DNA of 64,000 nucleotides from Gryllotalpicola protaetiae (GCF_003627055.1 NZ_CP032624.1:2914001-2978000), one strand, 5' to 3'. Shown: positions 1 to 11,364, numbered from the stretch's first letter. A program made the numbers and translations. The notes: generated by a model not told the origin, from the letters alone.

Positions 1-1
1 G

Positions 2-874
2 CTCGCCAACGCCCTCGACGCGCGTGTGCCGTTCCTGCGCACCACGCTGCTGCCCGGTCTCATCGACATCGCGCAGCGCAACCTGTCGCGCGGGCTCACC
101 GACCTCGCGGTCTACGAGCTCGGCCTCGTCTTCCGACCTGAAGCCGGCGTGAGCTACGGCGTCGACCGCCTGCCGATCGGGAACGCGCGCCCGGACGACG
201 CCACGCTCGCGGCGCTCGACGCGAGCATCCCGCCGCAGCCCCGCCACGTCGCCGGCCTGTTCCTCGGCAACGCGACGCCGAAGCAGCCGGGCCATCCGGC
301 CGTGGCGACCGGTCTCGCCGACGCGCTCGCCGCGGTGCGCACCCTCGGCGCCGCGGTGGGGGTCGAGATCTCCGTCCGCCAGGGACGCCACGCGAGCCTG
401 CACCCGGGTCGCACCGCAGAGCTCTTCGTGGCGACAGCCGACGGCGAGGCATCCGTCGGATTCGCCGGCGAGCTGCTGCCCGCCCTCGCAGCCGAGCTCG
501 ACCTGCCGCGCATCGTCGCGGTGTTCGAGGCCGATCTGGGCGCGCTGATCGCGGCATCGCCCGAGACCCTCGAGGTCGCGCCGATCTCGTCGTTTCCGGC
601 CGCAACGCAGGACCTCTCGCTCGTCGTGCCGCTCGCCGCGGCCGCGGGCGAGGTGCTCGCTGCGGTCGTCGAGGGCGCGGGCGAGCTGCTCGAGCACGCC
701 CAGGTGGTCGACGACTATCGCGGCCAGGGCGTGCCCGCCGGCTGCAAGAGCCTGACTTTCGCGCTGCGCTTCCGCGCGGGCGATCGCACGCTGACGGCGT
801 CCGAGGCGAGCGACGCCAAGCTCGCGGGTGCCGCACTCGCCGGTGACCGCTTCGGCGCGACGGTTCGCGAGTGA
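2..874 (+). CDS. pheT: Phenylalanine-tRNA ligase beta subunit, 3' part
   Basis: C-terminal part of the beta subunit of phenylalanyl-tRNA synthetase, which charges tRNA-Phe as an alpha2beta2 enzyme in the cytoplasm. The frame is open from base 2 and the gene begins outside the window, so the ATG-less left edge is a truncation by the window, not a real start. The first residues, with the FLRTTLLPGL stretch, match the catalytic-like core of PheT. The last ~95 residues resemble the ferredoxin-fold anticodon-binding domain (ISSFPAATQDLSLVVP near the start, ending in LTFALRFR and a G-D-R-F-GA-VR tail). Stop at 872-874; the next signal is the argC leader 27 bases downstream. Confidence 0.93.
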   Translation, partial: LANALDARVPFLRTTLLPGLIDIAQRNLSRGLTDLAVYELGLVFRPEAGVSYGVDRLPIGNARPDDATLAALDASIPPQPRHVAGLFLGNATPKQPGHPAVATGLADALAAVRTLGAAVGVEISVRQGRHASLHPGRTAELFVATADGEASVGFAGELLPALAAELDLPRIVAVFEADLGALIAASPETLEVAPISSFPAATQDLSLVVPLAAAAGEVLAAVVEGAGELLEHAQVVDDYRGQGVPAGCKSLTFALRFRAGDRTLTASEASDAKLAGAALAGDRFGATVRE

Positions 875-900
875 CCCGCGGCGGCGGATATGCTGGCGGC
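864..900 (+). promoter_or_regulatory. Promoter for leaderless argC leader transcript
   Basis: A good -10 hexamer TATGCT lies at 889-894, followed by six bases and then ATG at 901, so transcription would start at or next to the A of that ATG. The -35 is weak (TTCGCG at 864-869, spacing 19). It overlaps the end of pheT. The spacing is the same as at many other genes in this window. Confidence 0.5.
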
Positions 901-999
901 ATGACTTCCGTCCGCATCACCGTCGCCGCACGTTCGCGTGCGCGGCTCGTGCTGCGTCGACGTTTCCTGGGCGGCCGAATCTCGGCGGCGCTCGCGTAG
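901..999 (+). CDS. Candidate arginine-rich leader peptide upstream of argC
   Basis: A 32-aa reading frame, ATG to TAG, placed between pheT and argC. It has eight arginines, including three consecutive Arg codons at 955-963. There is no clear Shine-Dalgarno sequence; the ATG sits six bases after a -10 hexamer, as expected for a leaderless mRNA. Leader peptides rich in the regulated amino acid are known for trp and other operons in Actinobacteria, and this one would sense arginyl-tRNA ahead of an arginine operon. Caution: random frames in this GC-rich DNA are Arg-rich anyway, so composition alone is weak evidence. Position, start geometry and the downstream hairpin support it. Confidence 0.45.
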   Translation: MTSVRITVAARSRARLVLRRRFLGGRISAALA

Positions 1000-1012
1000 C
1001 CGGAAGTCTGCC

Positions 1013-1076
1013 GGTTCCACGCAGGCGTCGCCGTGACTCAGAATCCGTCGCCGTCCAGAAATAACAAGGTGGAACC
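1013..1076 (+). promoter_or_regulatory. Possible hairpin masking the argC ribosome binding site
   Basis: GGTTCCAC at 1013-1020 is perfectly complementary to GTGGAACC at 1069-1076. The second arm overlaps the argC Shine-Dalgarno (AAGG, 1066-1069), so pairing would hide the start site. The first arm begins 13 bases after the leader peptide stop codon, within reach of a terminating ribosome. Pairing and a control role are inferred. Confidence 0.4.
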
Positions 1077-1080
1077 AACC

Positions 1081-2121
1081 ATGACGTACACGGTCGCCGT
1101 CGCCGGAGCATCCGGCTACGCCGGCGGGGAGGTGCTGCGGCTGCTCGCAGGCCACCCCGATTTCGAGGTCACAACCGTGACCGCATCCTCGAACGCGGGA
1201 AAGCCGCTCGCCCTGCTGCAGCCGCATCTGCGCTCGTATGCGCACCTGATCCTGCAAGAGACCACTCCCGCCGTCCTCGCGGGCCACGACGTGGTCTTCC
1301 TCGCCCTGCCCCACGGCGCGTCGGGCGCGATCACCGCGCAACTGCCCGACGACGTCCTCGTCGTCGACTGCGGCGCCGACCACCGCCTCACCGACGAGGC
1401 GGCGTGGGCCAAGTTCTACGGCGGCGAGTTCAACGAGCCGTGGGCCTACGGGGTGCCCGAGCTGCCCGCCGCCGGCGGAAAGCTGCGCGATCGCCTCATC
1501 GGCGCCACGAAGATCGCGGCCCCCGGCTGCAACGCGAGCTCGGTCTCACTCGCGATCGCCCCCGGCATCACAGCCGGCCTCATCGACGAGGACATCGTCG
1601 CGGTCCTCGCGGTCGGGCCCTCAGGCGCAGGCAAGAACCTCAAGGTGCAGTACCTCGGCAGCGAGCTTCTCGGCTCGGCCAACCCGTACGGTGTCGGCGG
1701 CGGCCACCGGCACATCCCCGAGATCATCCAGAACCTGAAGCTCGCGGGCGCCACCGATCCGAAGGTGTCGTTCACGCCGGTCCTCGTGCCGATGGCGCGC
1801 GGCATCCTCGCGACCGTCACCGCGCCGCTCAAGGCGGGCGTAACCACGCAGCAGGTGCGGGATGCCTGGGAGGGCGCCTACGCGGGCGAGGCGTTCGTGC
1901 AGCTGCTGCCCGAGGGCACCTGGCCCCGCACCGCCGATGTCCTCGGCGCGAACACCGCGCTCATCGGCGTCACCGTCGACGAGGCGGCGAACAGGGTCGT
2001 CGCACTGATCGCGGTCGACAACCTCGTGAAGGGCACGGCGGGCGCCGCCGTCCAGTCCGCAAACATCGCGCTGGGCCTGCCTGAGGGCACCGCGCTGACC
2101 ACGAACGGAGTCGCCCCGTGA
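1081..2121 (+). CDS. argC: N-acetyl-gamma-glutamyl-phosphate reductase
   Basis: Third step of arginine synthesis: NADPH-dependent reduction of N-acetylglutamyl phosphate to the semialdehyde. 346 aa, the usual length. The Rossmann motif GASGYAGGE is at residues 9-17 and the catalytic cysteine is Cys150 in APGCN. I chose ATG 1081 because AAGGTGG lies 8-14 bases upstream and the protein begins directly with the nucleotide-binding strand; an in-frame GTG at 1033 would add 16 unconserved residues. First gene of argCJBDFH; its stop overlaps the argJ start. Regulation may act through the upstream leader and hairpin; I see no AT-rich ArgR box. Confidence 0.96.
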   Translation: MTYTVAVAGASGYAGGEVLRLLAGHPDFEVTTVTASSNAGKPLALLQPHLRSYAHLILQETTPAVLAGHDVVFLALPHGASGAITAQLPDDVLVVDCGADHRLTDEAAWAKFYGGEFNEPWAYGVPELPAAGGKLRDRLIGATKIAAPGCNASSVSLAIAPGITAGLIDEDIVAVLAVGPSGAGKNLKVQYLGSELLGSANPYGVGGGHRHIPEIIQNLKLAGATDPKVSFTPVLVPMARGILATVTAPLKAGVTTQQVRDAWEGAYAGEAFVQLLPEGTWPRTADVLGANTALIGVTVDEAANRVVALIAVDNLVKGTAGAAVQSANIALGLPEGTALTTNGVAP

Positions 2122-3278
2122 GCGTCACCGCAGCAGCAGGATTCCTCGCAGCCGGCGTGCCCGCCGGGCTCAAGTCGACCGGCAGGTCCGACGTGGCGCT
2201 GGTCCGCAACGTCGGCCCCCTCCAGAACGCGGCGACCGTCTTCACGAGCAACCGGTGCCTCGCGAATCCGGTGCTGTGGAGCAAAGAGGTCATCAAGGAC
2301 GGCACCGTCTCGGCCATCGTCCTCAACTCGGGCGGAGCCAACTGCTACACCGGCGCGCAAGGCTTCCAGACCACGCACGCTACGGCCGAACGCGTCGCCG
2401 AGCTGCTCGACATCTCCGCGGGCGACGTGCTGGTGTGCTCGACGGGCCTCATCGGCGAGCAGCTCGATCTCGCCAAGGTGACGGCAGGGGTGACGGATGC
2501 AGCGGCCGCGCTCGCCGGAACGCCCGCCGGCGGTCAGTCGGCGGCCGAGGCGATCATGACGACCGACACTGTGGCGAAGCAGGCTGTGCGCACCTCGCCG
2601 GCCGGCTGGACGATCGGCGGAATGGCGAAGGGCGCCGGCATGCTCGCTCCGGGCCTCGCCACCATGCTGGTCGTGATCACGACCGACGCAGTGCTCCCGA
2701 GCGCCGAGCTCGACCAGGCGCTGCGCTCAGCAACGGCGGTCACTTTCGACCGTCTCGACTCCGACGGCTGCATGTCGACCAATGACACCGTCGCTCTGCT
2801 CGGCTCCGGGGCGAGCGGCGTCACACCCGACCTCACCGAGTTCACGGCAGCCCTCACCGAGGTCTGCCAGAGCCTCGCCGAGCAGCTGCAGGGGGACGCC
2901 GAGGGGGCATCCCACGACATCGCCATCCATGTCGAGAACGCGGCGAGCGAGAGCGATGCGGTGGAGGTCGGCCGCGCGGTGGCCCGCAACAACCTCTTCA
3001 AGGCGGCGATCTTCGGCAACGATCCCAACTGGGGCCGGGTGCTCGCCGCCGTCGGCACGACCGCGGCCGAGTTCGACCCCTACGACATCGACGTGTGGTT
3101 CAACGGCGTCCGCGTCTGCGCCGCAGGCCAGCCCGACCAGCCGCGCGAGCTCGTCGACCTCACCCCGCGCGCCGTCGACATCCGCATCGATGTGAAGGTG
3201 GGCCCGGCTCGCGCGACGATCCTGACCAACGACCTCACGCACGACTACGTGCACGAGAACAGCGCGTACGCGAGCTGA
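2118..3278 (+). CDS. argJ: Bifunctional glutamate N-acetyltransferase / ornithine acetyltransferase
   Basis: Moves the acetyl group from N-acetylornithine back to glutamate, closing the cyclic arginine pathway; many ArgJ enzymes also use acetyl-CoA. 386 aa, beginning at a GTG that overlaps the argC stop (GTGA). ArgJ is made as a precursor that cleaves itself before a conserved threonine; here the motif [14 protein letters not shown] is at 171-184, so the cut is predicted between Ala181 and Thr182, giving alpha and beta chains. The presence of argJ explains why no argA or argE is needed in the cluster. Confidence 0.96.
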   Translation: MSVTAAAGFLAAGVPAGLKSTGRSDVALVRNVGPLQNAATVFTSNRCLANPVLWSKEVIKDGTVSAIVLNSGGANCYTGAQGFQTTHATAERVAELLDISAGDVLVCSTGLIGEQLDLAKVTAGVTDAAAALAGTPAGGQSAAEAIMTTDTVAKQAVRTSPAGWTIGGMAKGAGMLAPGLATMLVVITTDAVLPSAELDQALRSATAVTFDRLDSDGCMSTNDTVALLGSGASGVTPDLTEFTAALTEVCQSLAEQLQGDAEGASHDIAIHVENAASESDAVEVGRAVARNNLFKAAIFGNDPNWGRVLAAVGTTAAEFDPYDIDVWFNGVRVCAAGQPDQPRELVDLTPRAVDIRIDVKVGPARATILTNDLTHDYVHENSAYAS

Positions 3279-3282
3279 CGCC

Positions 3283-4215
3283 ATGGCCGACGAAACCCTC
3301 ACCACCATCAACCCGGACGACGCAGAGATCGTCGCCGCACGCGAGGCTGCGCTCGAGAAGACCGCGATCCTCATCGAGTCGCTGTCGTGGCTCGGCTCGT
3401 TCCGCGACAAGATCGTCGTCGTCAAGTTCGGCGGCAACGCGATGGTCAGCCCCGAGCTGCAGCGCACCTTCGCCGAGGACATCCTCTATCTCCACCACGT
3501 CGGGTTGAAGCCGGTCGTCGTCCACGGCGGCGGCCCGCAGATCTCATCGATGCTTGACAAGCTCGGCATCCACAGCGAGTTCAAGGGCGGCTACCGCGTC
3601 ACGACGCCCGAGGCGATGGACGTCGTGCGCATGGTGCTCACGGGGCACATCAACCGCGGCATCGTCCGCTCGCTCAACGAGCTCAACCCGACGATCGCCA
3701 TCGGCATGTCCGGCGAGGACGCGGGGCTGTTCACCGGCCGCAGGCGCGGCGCGATGGTCGACGGCGAGATCGTCGACCTCGGCCTCGTGGGCGACGTCGT
3801 CGCGGTGAATCCCGAGGTGATCCTGACCCAGCTCGACGCCGGGCGGATTCCCGTCGTCTCGTCGGTCGCCCCCGACGGCGACGTGGCAGGGCAGTCATTG
3901 AATGTGAATGCGGATGCCGCGGCCGCGGCCCTCGCAGTGGCCCTGCGGGCTGAGAAGCTCATCGTCCTGACCGACGTCGCCGGCCTCTATCGCGACTGGC
4001 CCGACCGCGCGTCGATGCTCACGAGCATCTCGGCGGGCGAGCTGCACGCGCTGCTGCCGAGCCTGGAGTCCGGCATGATCCCGAAGATGTCGGCGTGCCT
4101 CGACGCCGTCCAGGGCGGCGTTCCCAAGGCCGCGATCGTCGACGGCCGCATCCCTCACTCGATCCTGCTCGAGATCTTCACCCAGCAGGGCATCGGAACG
4201 GAGGTCACCGCGTGA
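3283..4215 (+). CDS. argB: Acetylglutamate kinase
   Basis: Phosphorylates N-acetylglutamate, the usual feedback-controlled step of the pathway. 310 aa. Amino-acid-kinase signatures are clear: KFGGNAM at 48-54 (phosphate-binding Lys48) and HGGGPQI at 81-87. The extra N-terminal helix of about 40 residues before the first strand is typical of arginine-inhibited hexameric forms, so feedback inhibition by arginine is likely (inference from the family). It starts four bases after argJ and its stop overlaps the GTG of argD. Confidence 0.96.
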   Translation: MADETLTTINPDDAEIVAAREAALEKTAILIESLSWLGSFRDKIVVVKFGGNAMVSPELQRTFAEDILYLHHVGLKPVVVHGGGPQISSMLDKLGIHSEFKGGYRVTTPEAMDVVRMVLTGHINRGIVRSLNELNPTIAIGMSGEDAGLFTGRRRGAMVDGEIVDLGLVGDVVAVNPEVILTQLDAGRIPVVSSVAPDGDVAGQSLNVNADAAAAALAVALRAEKLIVLTDVAGLYRDWPDRASMLTSISAGELHALLPSLESGMIPKMSACLDAVQGGVPKAAIVDGRIPHSILLEIFTQQGIGTEVTA

Positions 4216-5449
4216 CCGAGAACAGCACGTCCGCCCCGGCGGCGTGGCAGTCCCGCTACGAGTCCGACCTGGTCGGCACCTTCGCCACCCCGCCGCTGCT
4301 GCTCGATCACGGCCAGGGCGCGTGGGTGTGGGACGCCGAGGGCAACAAGTACCTCGATTTCCTCGGCGGCATCGCCGTGAACTCGCTCGGCCACGCGCAC
4401 CCCGTCCTGATCGAGGCGGTCACCCGTCAGGTCTCGCTCGCCGCGCATGTCTCGAACCTGTTCGCCTCGGCGCCGCAGCTCGAGCTCGCCGAGCGGCTGA
4501 AGCGGCTCACCGGCGCAGGCGACCAGGGCCGCGTCTTCTTCGCGAACTCGGGCACAGAGGCGAACGAAGCGGCCTTCAAGCTCGCGCGGCTGAACCGCGG
4601 TGACGGTTCGAAGACCCGCGTCCTCGCGCTGCAGAACGCTTTCCACGGCCGCACCATGGGCGCACTCGCGCTCACCGGCAAGGCCTACATGCGCGACCCC
4701 TTCCAGCCCATGGTCTCGGGTGTCGAGCACATCCCGGCGACTCTCGAGTCGCTCGAGGCGGCAATCGACGACAGCGTCGCTGCGCTCTTCGTCGAGCCGA
4801 TCCAGGGCGAGGCGGGCGTGCTCGAACTCCCCGCCGGATTCTTCGCGAAGGCGCGCGAGCTCACGCAGCGGCACGGCGCACTGCTCATCGTCGACGAGGT
4901 CCAGACCGGCGCCGGCCGCACCGGGGACTGGTTCGGATTCCAGCACGAAGGCATCACGCCCGACGCGATCACCCTGGCGAAGGGCATGGCGGGCGGCGTC
5001 CCGATCGGCGCCCTGGTCACCTTCGGCGCGGCCTCCGCACTGTTCCACCGCGGCCAGCACGGCACGACGTTCGGCGGCAACCCGCTCGCGACGGCAGCCG
5101 CCAATGCGGTGCTCGGTGAGATCGAGGCGTCCGGCCTCGTCGAGAACGCCCGGGCCAGGGGCGAGCAGCTGAAAGCCGTCATCGCCGACCTCGAGTCTCC
5201 GCTCATCGCGGGCACCCGCGGCCGGGGCCTGCTCGTCGGCATCGCGCTGGCAGCACCTGTCGCCGAGGCGCTCGTCACCGCAGCCCGCGGGCAGGGCCTC
5301 ATCATCAATGCGACGGGCCCCGACAGCATCCGCCTCGCCCCGCCGCTCGTGATCGGCGAGATCGAGCTCGACGAATTCCGCGCGCGCTTCGGTGCCGCGC
5401 TCCACGAGGTCGACGCGAAAGCGGAGGCCCACGAACGGAAGGTGAGCGC

Positions 5450-5453
<4 letters not shown>
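4212..5453 (+). CDS. argD: Acetylornithine aminotransferase
   Basis: PLP-dependent class III aminotransferase that makes N-acetylornithine from the semialdehyde and glutamate. 413 aa from GTG 4212, which overlaps the argB stop. The PLP lysine is Lys257 in [10 protein letters not shown], and [12 protein letters not shown] at 227-238 carries the aspartate that contacts the pyridine nitrogen. A longer in-frame version reaching back to 4095 would only read through argB in another frame, so I rejected it. Its stop overlaps the argF ATG. Confidence 0.95.
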
Positions 5454-7828
<2,375 letters not shown>

Positions 7829-7829
<1 letters not shown>

Positions 7830-7972
7830 TGGCCCGGTTCAAGCTCGACAGCACCCCGCGCCAGAAGAAGGCGATGCGCCCGTGGTTGTGGTGGTCCATC
7901 CTGAGCGTCGCGGTCGCCATCGTCGTCGCGGGCATCATCGTGACCTACGCCGTCGGCGGCCGGCTCTTCTGA
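7829..7972 (+). CDS. Small single-span membrane protein
   Basis: 47 aa. A basic N-terminal part (KLDSTPRQKKAMRP) is followed by one hydrophobic segment, about residues 20-42, predicted to cross the membrane with the N-terminus inside. GGAGG lies 7-12 bases before ATG 7829, and the ATG overlaps the argH stop, so it is translationally coupled to argH. I do not recognise a family. Its position between argH and a DNA glycosylase gives no clear role. Confidence 0.6.
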
Positions 7973-7973
7973 C

Positions 7974-8642
7974 GTGCCCGTCGATGCTCGGTTCACTCCA
8001 GACCGCGAGTTCTTCGCACGTCCGGCGACCGAGATCGCCCCGCTTCTGCTCGGCGCGCGGCTGACACACGAGACGGATGCCGGGGCGGTCGTGCTCCGCC
8101 TCACCGAGGTCGAGGCGTATCTGGGCGACGGCGCGGACCCCGGCTCGCACGCCTTCCGCGGTCGCACGAAGCGCAACGGCGTGATGTACGGGGAGCCCGG
8201 TTTCGTCTACGTGTACTTCACGTACGGCATGCATGTCTGCGCGAACCTGGTGTGCTCGCCGCCGGGCGCCGCAACGGCGGTCCTGCTGCGCGCCGCCGAG
8301 GTGGTCGAGGGCACCCAGCTCGCCGAGGTGCGCCGGGGTGCGGTCCCCGCGCGCGACCTCGCCCGCGGTCCGGCCCGTCTCACCGTCGCGGCGGGCATCC
8401 GCCTCGACGAGAACGGTGCGGACGCGCTCTCCGCACCGTTTGCCCTCGAACTCGAGGCGAGGCCGCCCGCCTTCGTCTCCGGCCCGCGCGTCGGGGTCTC
8501 GGGCGATGGCGGGGGAGAGGCGTTCCCCTGGAGGTTCTGGATCGCGGGCGACCCGACGGTCTCGGTCTACCGCCCGGCGAAGCCGCGCGCTACCAGACCA
8601 GGTGCGCGAGTGCCCCGCACAGCGCCGCCCACCCCAGGCTGA
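7974..8642 (+). CDS. 3-methyladenine DNA glycosylase (AAG/MPG family)
   Basis: Base-excision repair enzyme that removes alkylated purines such as 3-methyladenine. 222 aa from GTG 7974, two bases after the previous stop. The family features are clear: LLGARLTHE near residue 24, the catalytic Glu in LTEVEAYLG, SHAFRGRTKRN, and VYVYFTYGMHVCANLV. The last ~25 residues are Arg/Pro-rich and run into the 3' end of the convergent gene by 53 bases, so this tail may be non-conserved. It ends the plus-strand run that starts with argC. Confidence 0.9.
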   Translation: MPVDARFTPDREFFARPATEIAPLLLGARLTHETDAGAVVLRLTEVEAYLGDGADPGSHAFRGRTKRNGVMYGEPGFVYVYFTYGMHVCANLVCSPPGAATAVLLRAAEVVEGTQLAEVRRGAVPARDLARGPARLTVAAGIRLDENGADALSAPFALELEARPPAFVSGPRVGVSGDGGGEAFPWRFWIAGDPTVSVYRPAKPRATRPGARVPRTAPPTPG

Positions 8643-9168
8643 CGAGTGTGCCGATGATGAAGCGCTCCTGCGCTTCGGAGGCCCCGAGCTCGCTGAACCG
8701 GCCGACGCCCTTGATCGCGATGATCACGGCGATCGCCTCAGGCACACCTGCGAGCAGTGAGACGGTGGTCCCGATGCGCTCGAGGATGCCGATGGTGAGG
8801 CCGCCGCGCAGCACCTCCCGCGTCTGCCCGGGCGCCGTCGCGTCCCTCGGCTCGATGAGGATCCCGCCGGCCGTGCCCTCGACCTGTCGCGTCGCGAGGG
8901 CGAGCACGGTCCGCACGGCGGGCGAGCCGCCGAAGGCCGAGATGGCGACAGCGCCGAGCGCGATCACGGCGCCCAGCACTGCCGGTCCCTGGGGGTGCGG
9001 CAGGCCGACCATAACGACGGCGACGACCAGGAAGGCTCCGGCGGCGATCGCGGCCCAGCGGCCGCCCTTCACCGCGAGCACCGAGAAGACGACCCCTCCC
9101 GCGACGACGAGTGCGAGGACGATCCAGAACAGCACCGCGACGATGATCCCGGGCCCGGCGTAGTACAT
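8590..9168 (-). CDS. Multi-span membrane protein, partner of SatD-like protein
   Basis: 192 aa with about five hydrophobic segments: two or three in the first 95 residues (the first from GPGIIVAVLFWIVLALVV), one near 130-150 around IGTTVSLLAGVPEAIAVII, and one at the C-terminus. It starts three bases after the stop of the SatD-like gene upstream on the same strand, so the two form an operon. In Streptococcus the satD gene is followed by a membrane-protein gene in the same way, but I cannot claim homology to SatE. Function unknown. Confidence 0.65.
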   Translation of the reverse strand: MYYAGPGIIVAVLFWIVLALVVAGGVVFSVLAVKGGRWAAIAAGAFLVVAVVMVGLPHPQGPAVLGAVIALGAVAISAFGGSPAVRTVLALATRQVEGTAGGILIEPRDATAPGQTREVLRGGLTIGILERIGTTVSLLAGVPEAIAVIIAIKGVGRFSELGASEAQERFIIGTLVSLGWAALCGALAHLVW

Positions 9169-9171
9169 CGG

Positions 9172-9795
9172 CTACTGCTCCTGTCGCGTCATGAGGTCGG
9201 CTTGCTCCAAGAGCCTAGTGAGACCGGGCAGCGCAGCGAGCTCCGCCTTGATGTTCGCGGCCTTCGCGCGTGCGCTCGCGGCAGGCGCTGAGATCCCGAG
9301 GCGTGCCGCGGCCTCCGCCTGCGTGCGCCCTGCGGCCAGGAGGTCGAACAGCTCCCACCCGGCATCCGACCGCCGCTCGCGCACGATGAGCAGCAGTGCG
9401 AGCAGCGACTCCGCGTCATCCGCGCGGGTGCTGCCCGCCTGTGGCTGGCTCTGACTGTGAATGGCGAGGCGGATGCCTGACTTCTTCGCCCTCGTCGCGG
9501 CGTCCCGTGCCGCGAAGAACGCCGGCCCGCTCGCTTCGCGTGTCGCGGCCGGCAGCGGCGAGCGCACTGGCCCGACCCCTATCCCGACGTGGAAGCTGCG
9601 CGTGCGGGTGAGCTGCAGCGCGAGCGCGAGGGCGGTCGCGGCGTCATCGGTGAGTGCCTGCAGCTCGTCGCCGGCGGTGCGGTCTGCCGGAAGGGCCAGC
9701 CCGGCCGCGTGCTCTCCGTTGATCCGTTCGAGCTCGGCGCTGACGAGGTCGGCGCTGCGACGCGAGTCGATCTGATCCGCGGTGATGACGAACAT
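9172..9795 (-). CDS. SatD-family protein with C-terminal helix-turn-helix
   Basis: 207 aa. The N-terminal ~115 residues fit the SatD family: an opening FVITADQIDSRR, then GDELQAL near residue 63 (usually GDEFQ), then a strand with HVGIGVG. Residues ~155-190 (AAGRTQAEAAARLGISAPAASARAKAA) look like a sigma-70 region 4 or LuxR-type helix-turn-helix. SatD was described in an acid-tolerance operon of Streptococcus mutans; its biochemical role is not settled. The gene is divergent from tyrS, and its start lies just downstream of two AT-rich palindromes that may be its own operator. Confidence 0.7.
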   Translation of the reverse strand: MFVITADQIDSRRSADLVSAELERINGEHAAGLALPADRTAGDELQALTDDAATALALALQLTRTRSFHVGIGVGPVRSPLPAATREASGPAFFAARDAATRAKKSGIRLAIHSQSQPQAGSTRADDAESLLALLLIVRERRSDAGWELFDLLAAGRTQAEAAARLGISAPAASARAKAANIKAELAALPGLTRLLEQADLMTRQEQ

Positions 9796-9803
9796 CGCGC
9801 TCC

Positions 9804-9850
9804 TTAAGCTAAAGCCTTTAACTCGTGCGATATTAAGGCTATACCTCTAA
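9804..9850. promoter_or_regulatory. Two AT-rich 18-bp palindromes, candidate operator
   Basis: TTAAGCTAAAGCCTTTAA at 9804-9821 and TTAAGGCTATACCTCTAA at 9833-9850 match at about 12 of 18 positions, are each imperfectly palindromic, and are 29 bp apart (close to three helical turns). They stand out in GC-rich surroundings, between the SatD-like gene and tyrS. Most likely a dimeric repressor site for the minus-strand gene. Confidence 0.5.
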
Positions 9851-9901
9851 CTATTCACGAGTCCAGGTGAATGCTGGAACTCTCGCGCGAGCGGCCGCTG
9901 A

Positions 9902-9914
9902 TACCGTTGACCGC
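9902..9914 (+). promoter_or_regulatory. -10 element for leaderless tyrS
   Basis: TACCGT at 9902-9907 is followed by seven bases and GTG 9915. This spacing puts the transcription start on the start codon. It is the main reason for choosing GTG 9915 over the longer frame beginning at 9867. Confidence 0.55.
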
Positions 9915-11219
9915 GTGTCGACGCCTGAAATCCTGGCCGCGCAGCACAACGATTCCTCCTTCGAATCCATCTGGGACGAAATCGTCTGGCGCGGCCTCAT
10001 CCATGTCTCCACTGATGAGAGCGAGCTCAAGCAGCTCCTCGCAGGCGATCCCATCACGTACTACTGCGGTTTCGACCCGACCGCGGCGAGCCTCCACCTC
10101 GGCAATCTGGTGCAGCTCGTGCTGCTGCGCCGGCTGCAGCTCGCGGGGCATCGCCCGCTTGCCCTGGTCGGCGGTTCGACGGGCCTGATCGGCGACCCGC
10201 GCCCGACCGCCGAGCGCACGCTCAACACGAAAGAGACCGTCGGCGAGTGGGTCGGCTACCTGCAGGCGCAGGTGTCGAAGTTCCTGAGCTTCGAGGGCGA
10301 CAACGCCGCGAGCCTCGTGAACAACCTCGACTGGTTCGGGCAGCTGAGCGCGATCGACTTCCTCCGTGACATCGGCAAGCACTACCGCGTCGGCACCATG
10401 CTCAAGAAGGACGCGGTGGCCGCCCGCCTCAACTCCGACGCGGGAATCTCGTACACGGAGTTCAGCTACCAGATCCTCCAGGGGCTCGACTTCCTCGAGC
10501 TCTACCGTCAGCACGGCTGCGTCCTTCAGACCGGCGGCAGCGATCAGTGGGGCAATCTCACGAGCGGCACCGATCTGATCAGACGTGTCGAGGGCGTCTC
10601 TGCGCACGCGATCGGCACACCGCTGATCACGAACAGCGACGGCACCAAGTTCGGCAAGAGCGAGGGCAACGCCGTCTGGCTGGACGCGTCCCTGACCAGC
10701 CCGTACGCCTTCTACCAGTTCTGGCTCAACACCGACGATGCCGATGTGATCTCGCGCATCAAGATCTTCACCTTCCTGTCGCGCGCGGAGATCGAGCGGC
10801 TGGAGCAGTCCGTTGTCGAGGTGCCGTTCCGCCGCGAGGCGCAGCGCACACTTGCCGTCGAGGTGACGACTCTGGTGCACGGGCCGGATGCCGCGAACGC
10901 CGCTGTCCTCGCATCGCAGGCTCTCTTCGGCAACGGTGACCTTTCGCTCCTCGACACGGGCACACTCGAGGCGGCGCTGCGCGAACTCCCGACGGTCGAC
11001 GCCTCGGGCGCTGAGACGATCGCGCAGCTGCTCGTCGACACCGCTCTCACGACGAGTCTGTCCGAGTCCCGGCGTGCGATCGCGCAGGGCGGTGTCTACG
11101 TGAACAACCTCAAGATCGACGACGATCAGGCGGTGATCGCCGACCACCTGATCGCCGGCCGGCTGGCCGTGCTGCGTCGCGGAAAGAAGACGCTCGCCGG
11201 GGTGTTCGCGGTCGAGTAG
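9915..11219 (+). CDS. tyrS: Tyrosine-tRNA ligase
   Basis: Charges tRNA-Tyr with tyrosine. 434 aa from GTG 9915. Class I signatures: the HIGH equivalent is HLGN in SLHLGNLVQL, and the KMSKS equivalent is KFGKSEGNAVWL. GFDPTAASLHLGN and TGGSDQWGN bind tyrosine and ATP. The C-terminal S4-like RNA-binding domain is present (SESRRAIAQGGVYVNN... then VLRRGKKTLAGVFAVE). The gene heads the actinobacterial block that continues beyond the rRNA operon. No T-box leader is present; the transcript is probably leaderless. Confidence 0.96.
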   Translation: MSTPEILAAQHNDSSFESIWDEIVWRGLIHVSTDESELKQLLAGDPITYYCGFDPTAASLHLGNLVQLVLLRRLQLAGHRPLALVGGSTGLIGDPRPTAERTLNTKETVGEWVGYLQAQVSKFLSFEGDNAASLVNNLDWFGQLSAIDFLRDIGKHYRVGTMLKKDAVAARLNSDAGISYTEFSYQILQGLDFLELYRQHGCVLQTGGSDQWGNLTSGTDLIRRVEGVSAHAIGTPLITNSDGTKFGKSEGNAVWLDASLTSPYAFYQFWLNTDDADVISRIKIFTFLSRAEIERLEQSVVEVPFRREAQRTLAVEVTTLVHGPDAANAAVLASQALFGNGDLSLLDTGTLEAALRELPTVDASGAETIAQLLVDTALTTSLSESRRAIAQGGVYVNNLKIDDDQAVIADHLIAGRLAVLRRGKKTLAGVFAVE

Positions 11220-11249
11220 ACCGCGACACGCCCGGGGCGCTGCCTGGAT

Positions 11250-11278
11250 TTGAGCGGTGGCCTGGTGCCGCGTAAATT
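11250..11278 (+). promoter_or_regulatory. rRNA operon promoter P1
   Basis: TTGAGC at 11250-11255, a 17-bp spacer, and TAAATT at 11273-11278: a near-consensus housekeeping promoter about 380 bases before the 16S gene. Confidence 0.7.
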
Positions 11279-11364
11279 ACTTACTTGTCACCCCAAAGGT
11301 GCGGCTGAGCTGCTCAGCTCGCCGGCCTCAAGCGGGACCTCATCACAGACACTCCGAAGGTCAC

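Noticed and set aside
875-1080. ArgR operator before argC
   Set aside because: The gap contains no AT-rich palindrome of the ArgR type.
4155-5432. 425-aa open frame antisense to argD
   Set aside because: Mirror of a high-GC coding gene with strict third-position GC; composition is Arg/Glu-rich without any domain, and argD is certain.
9796-9914. T-box riboswitch before tyrS
   Set aside because: No T-box sequence or long leader; the start codon follows a -10 element directly.
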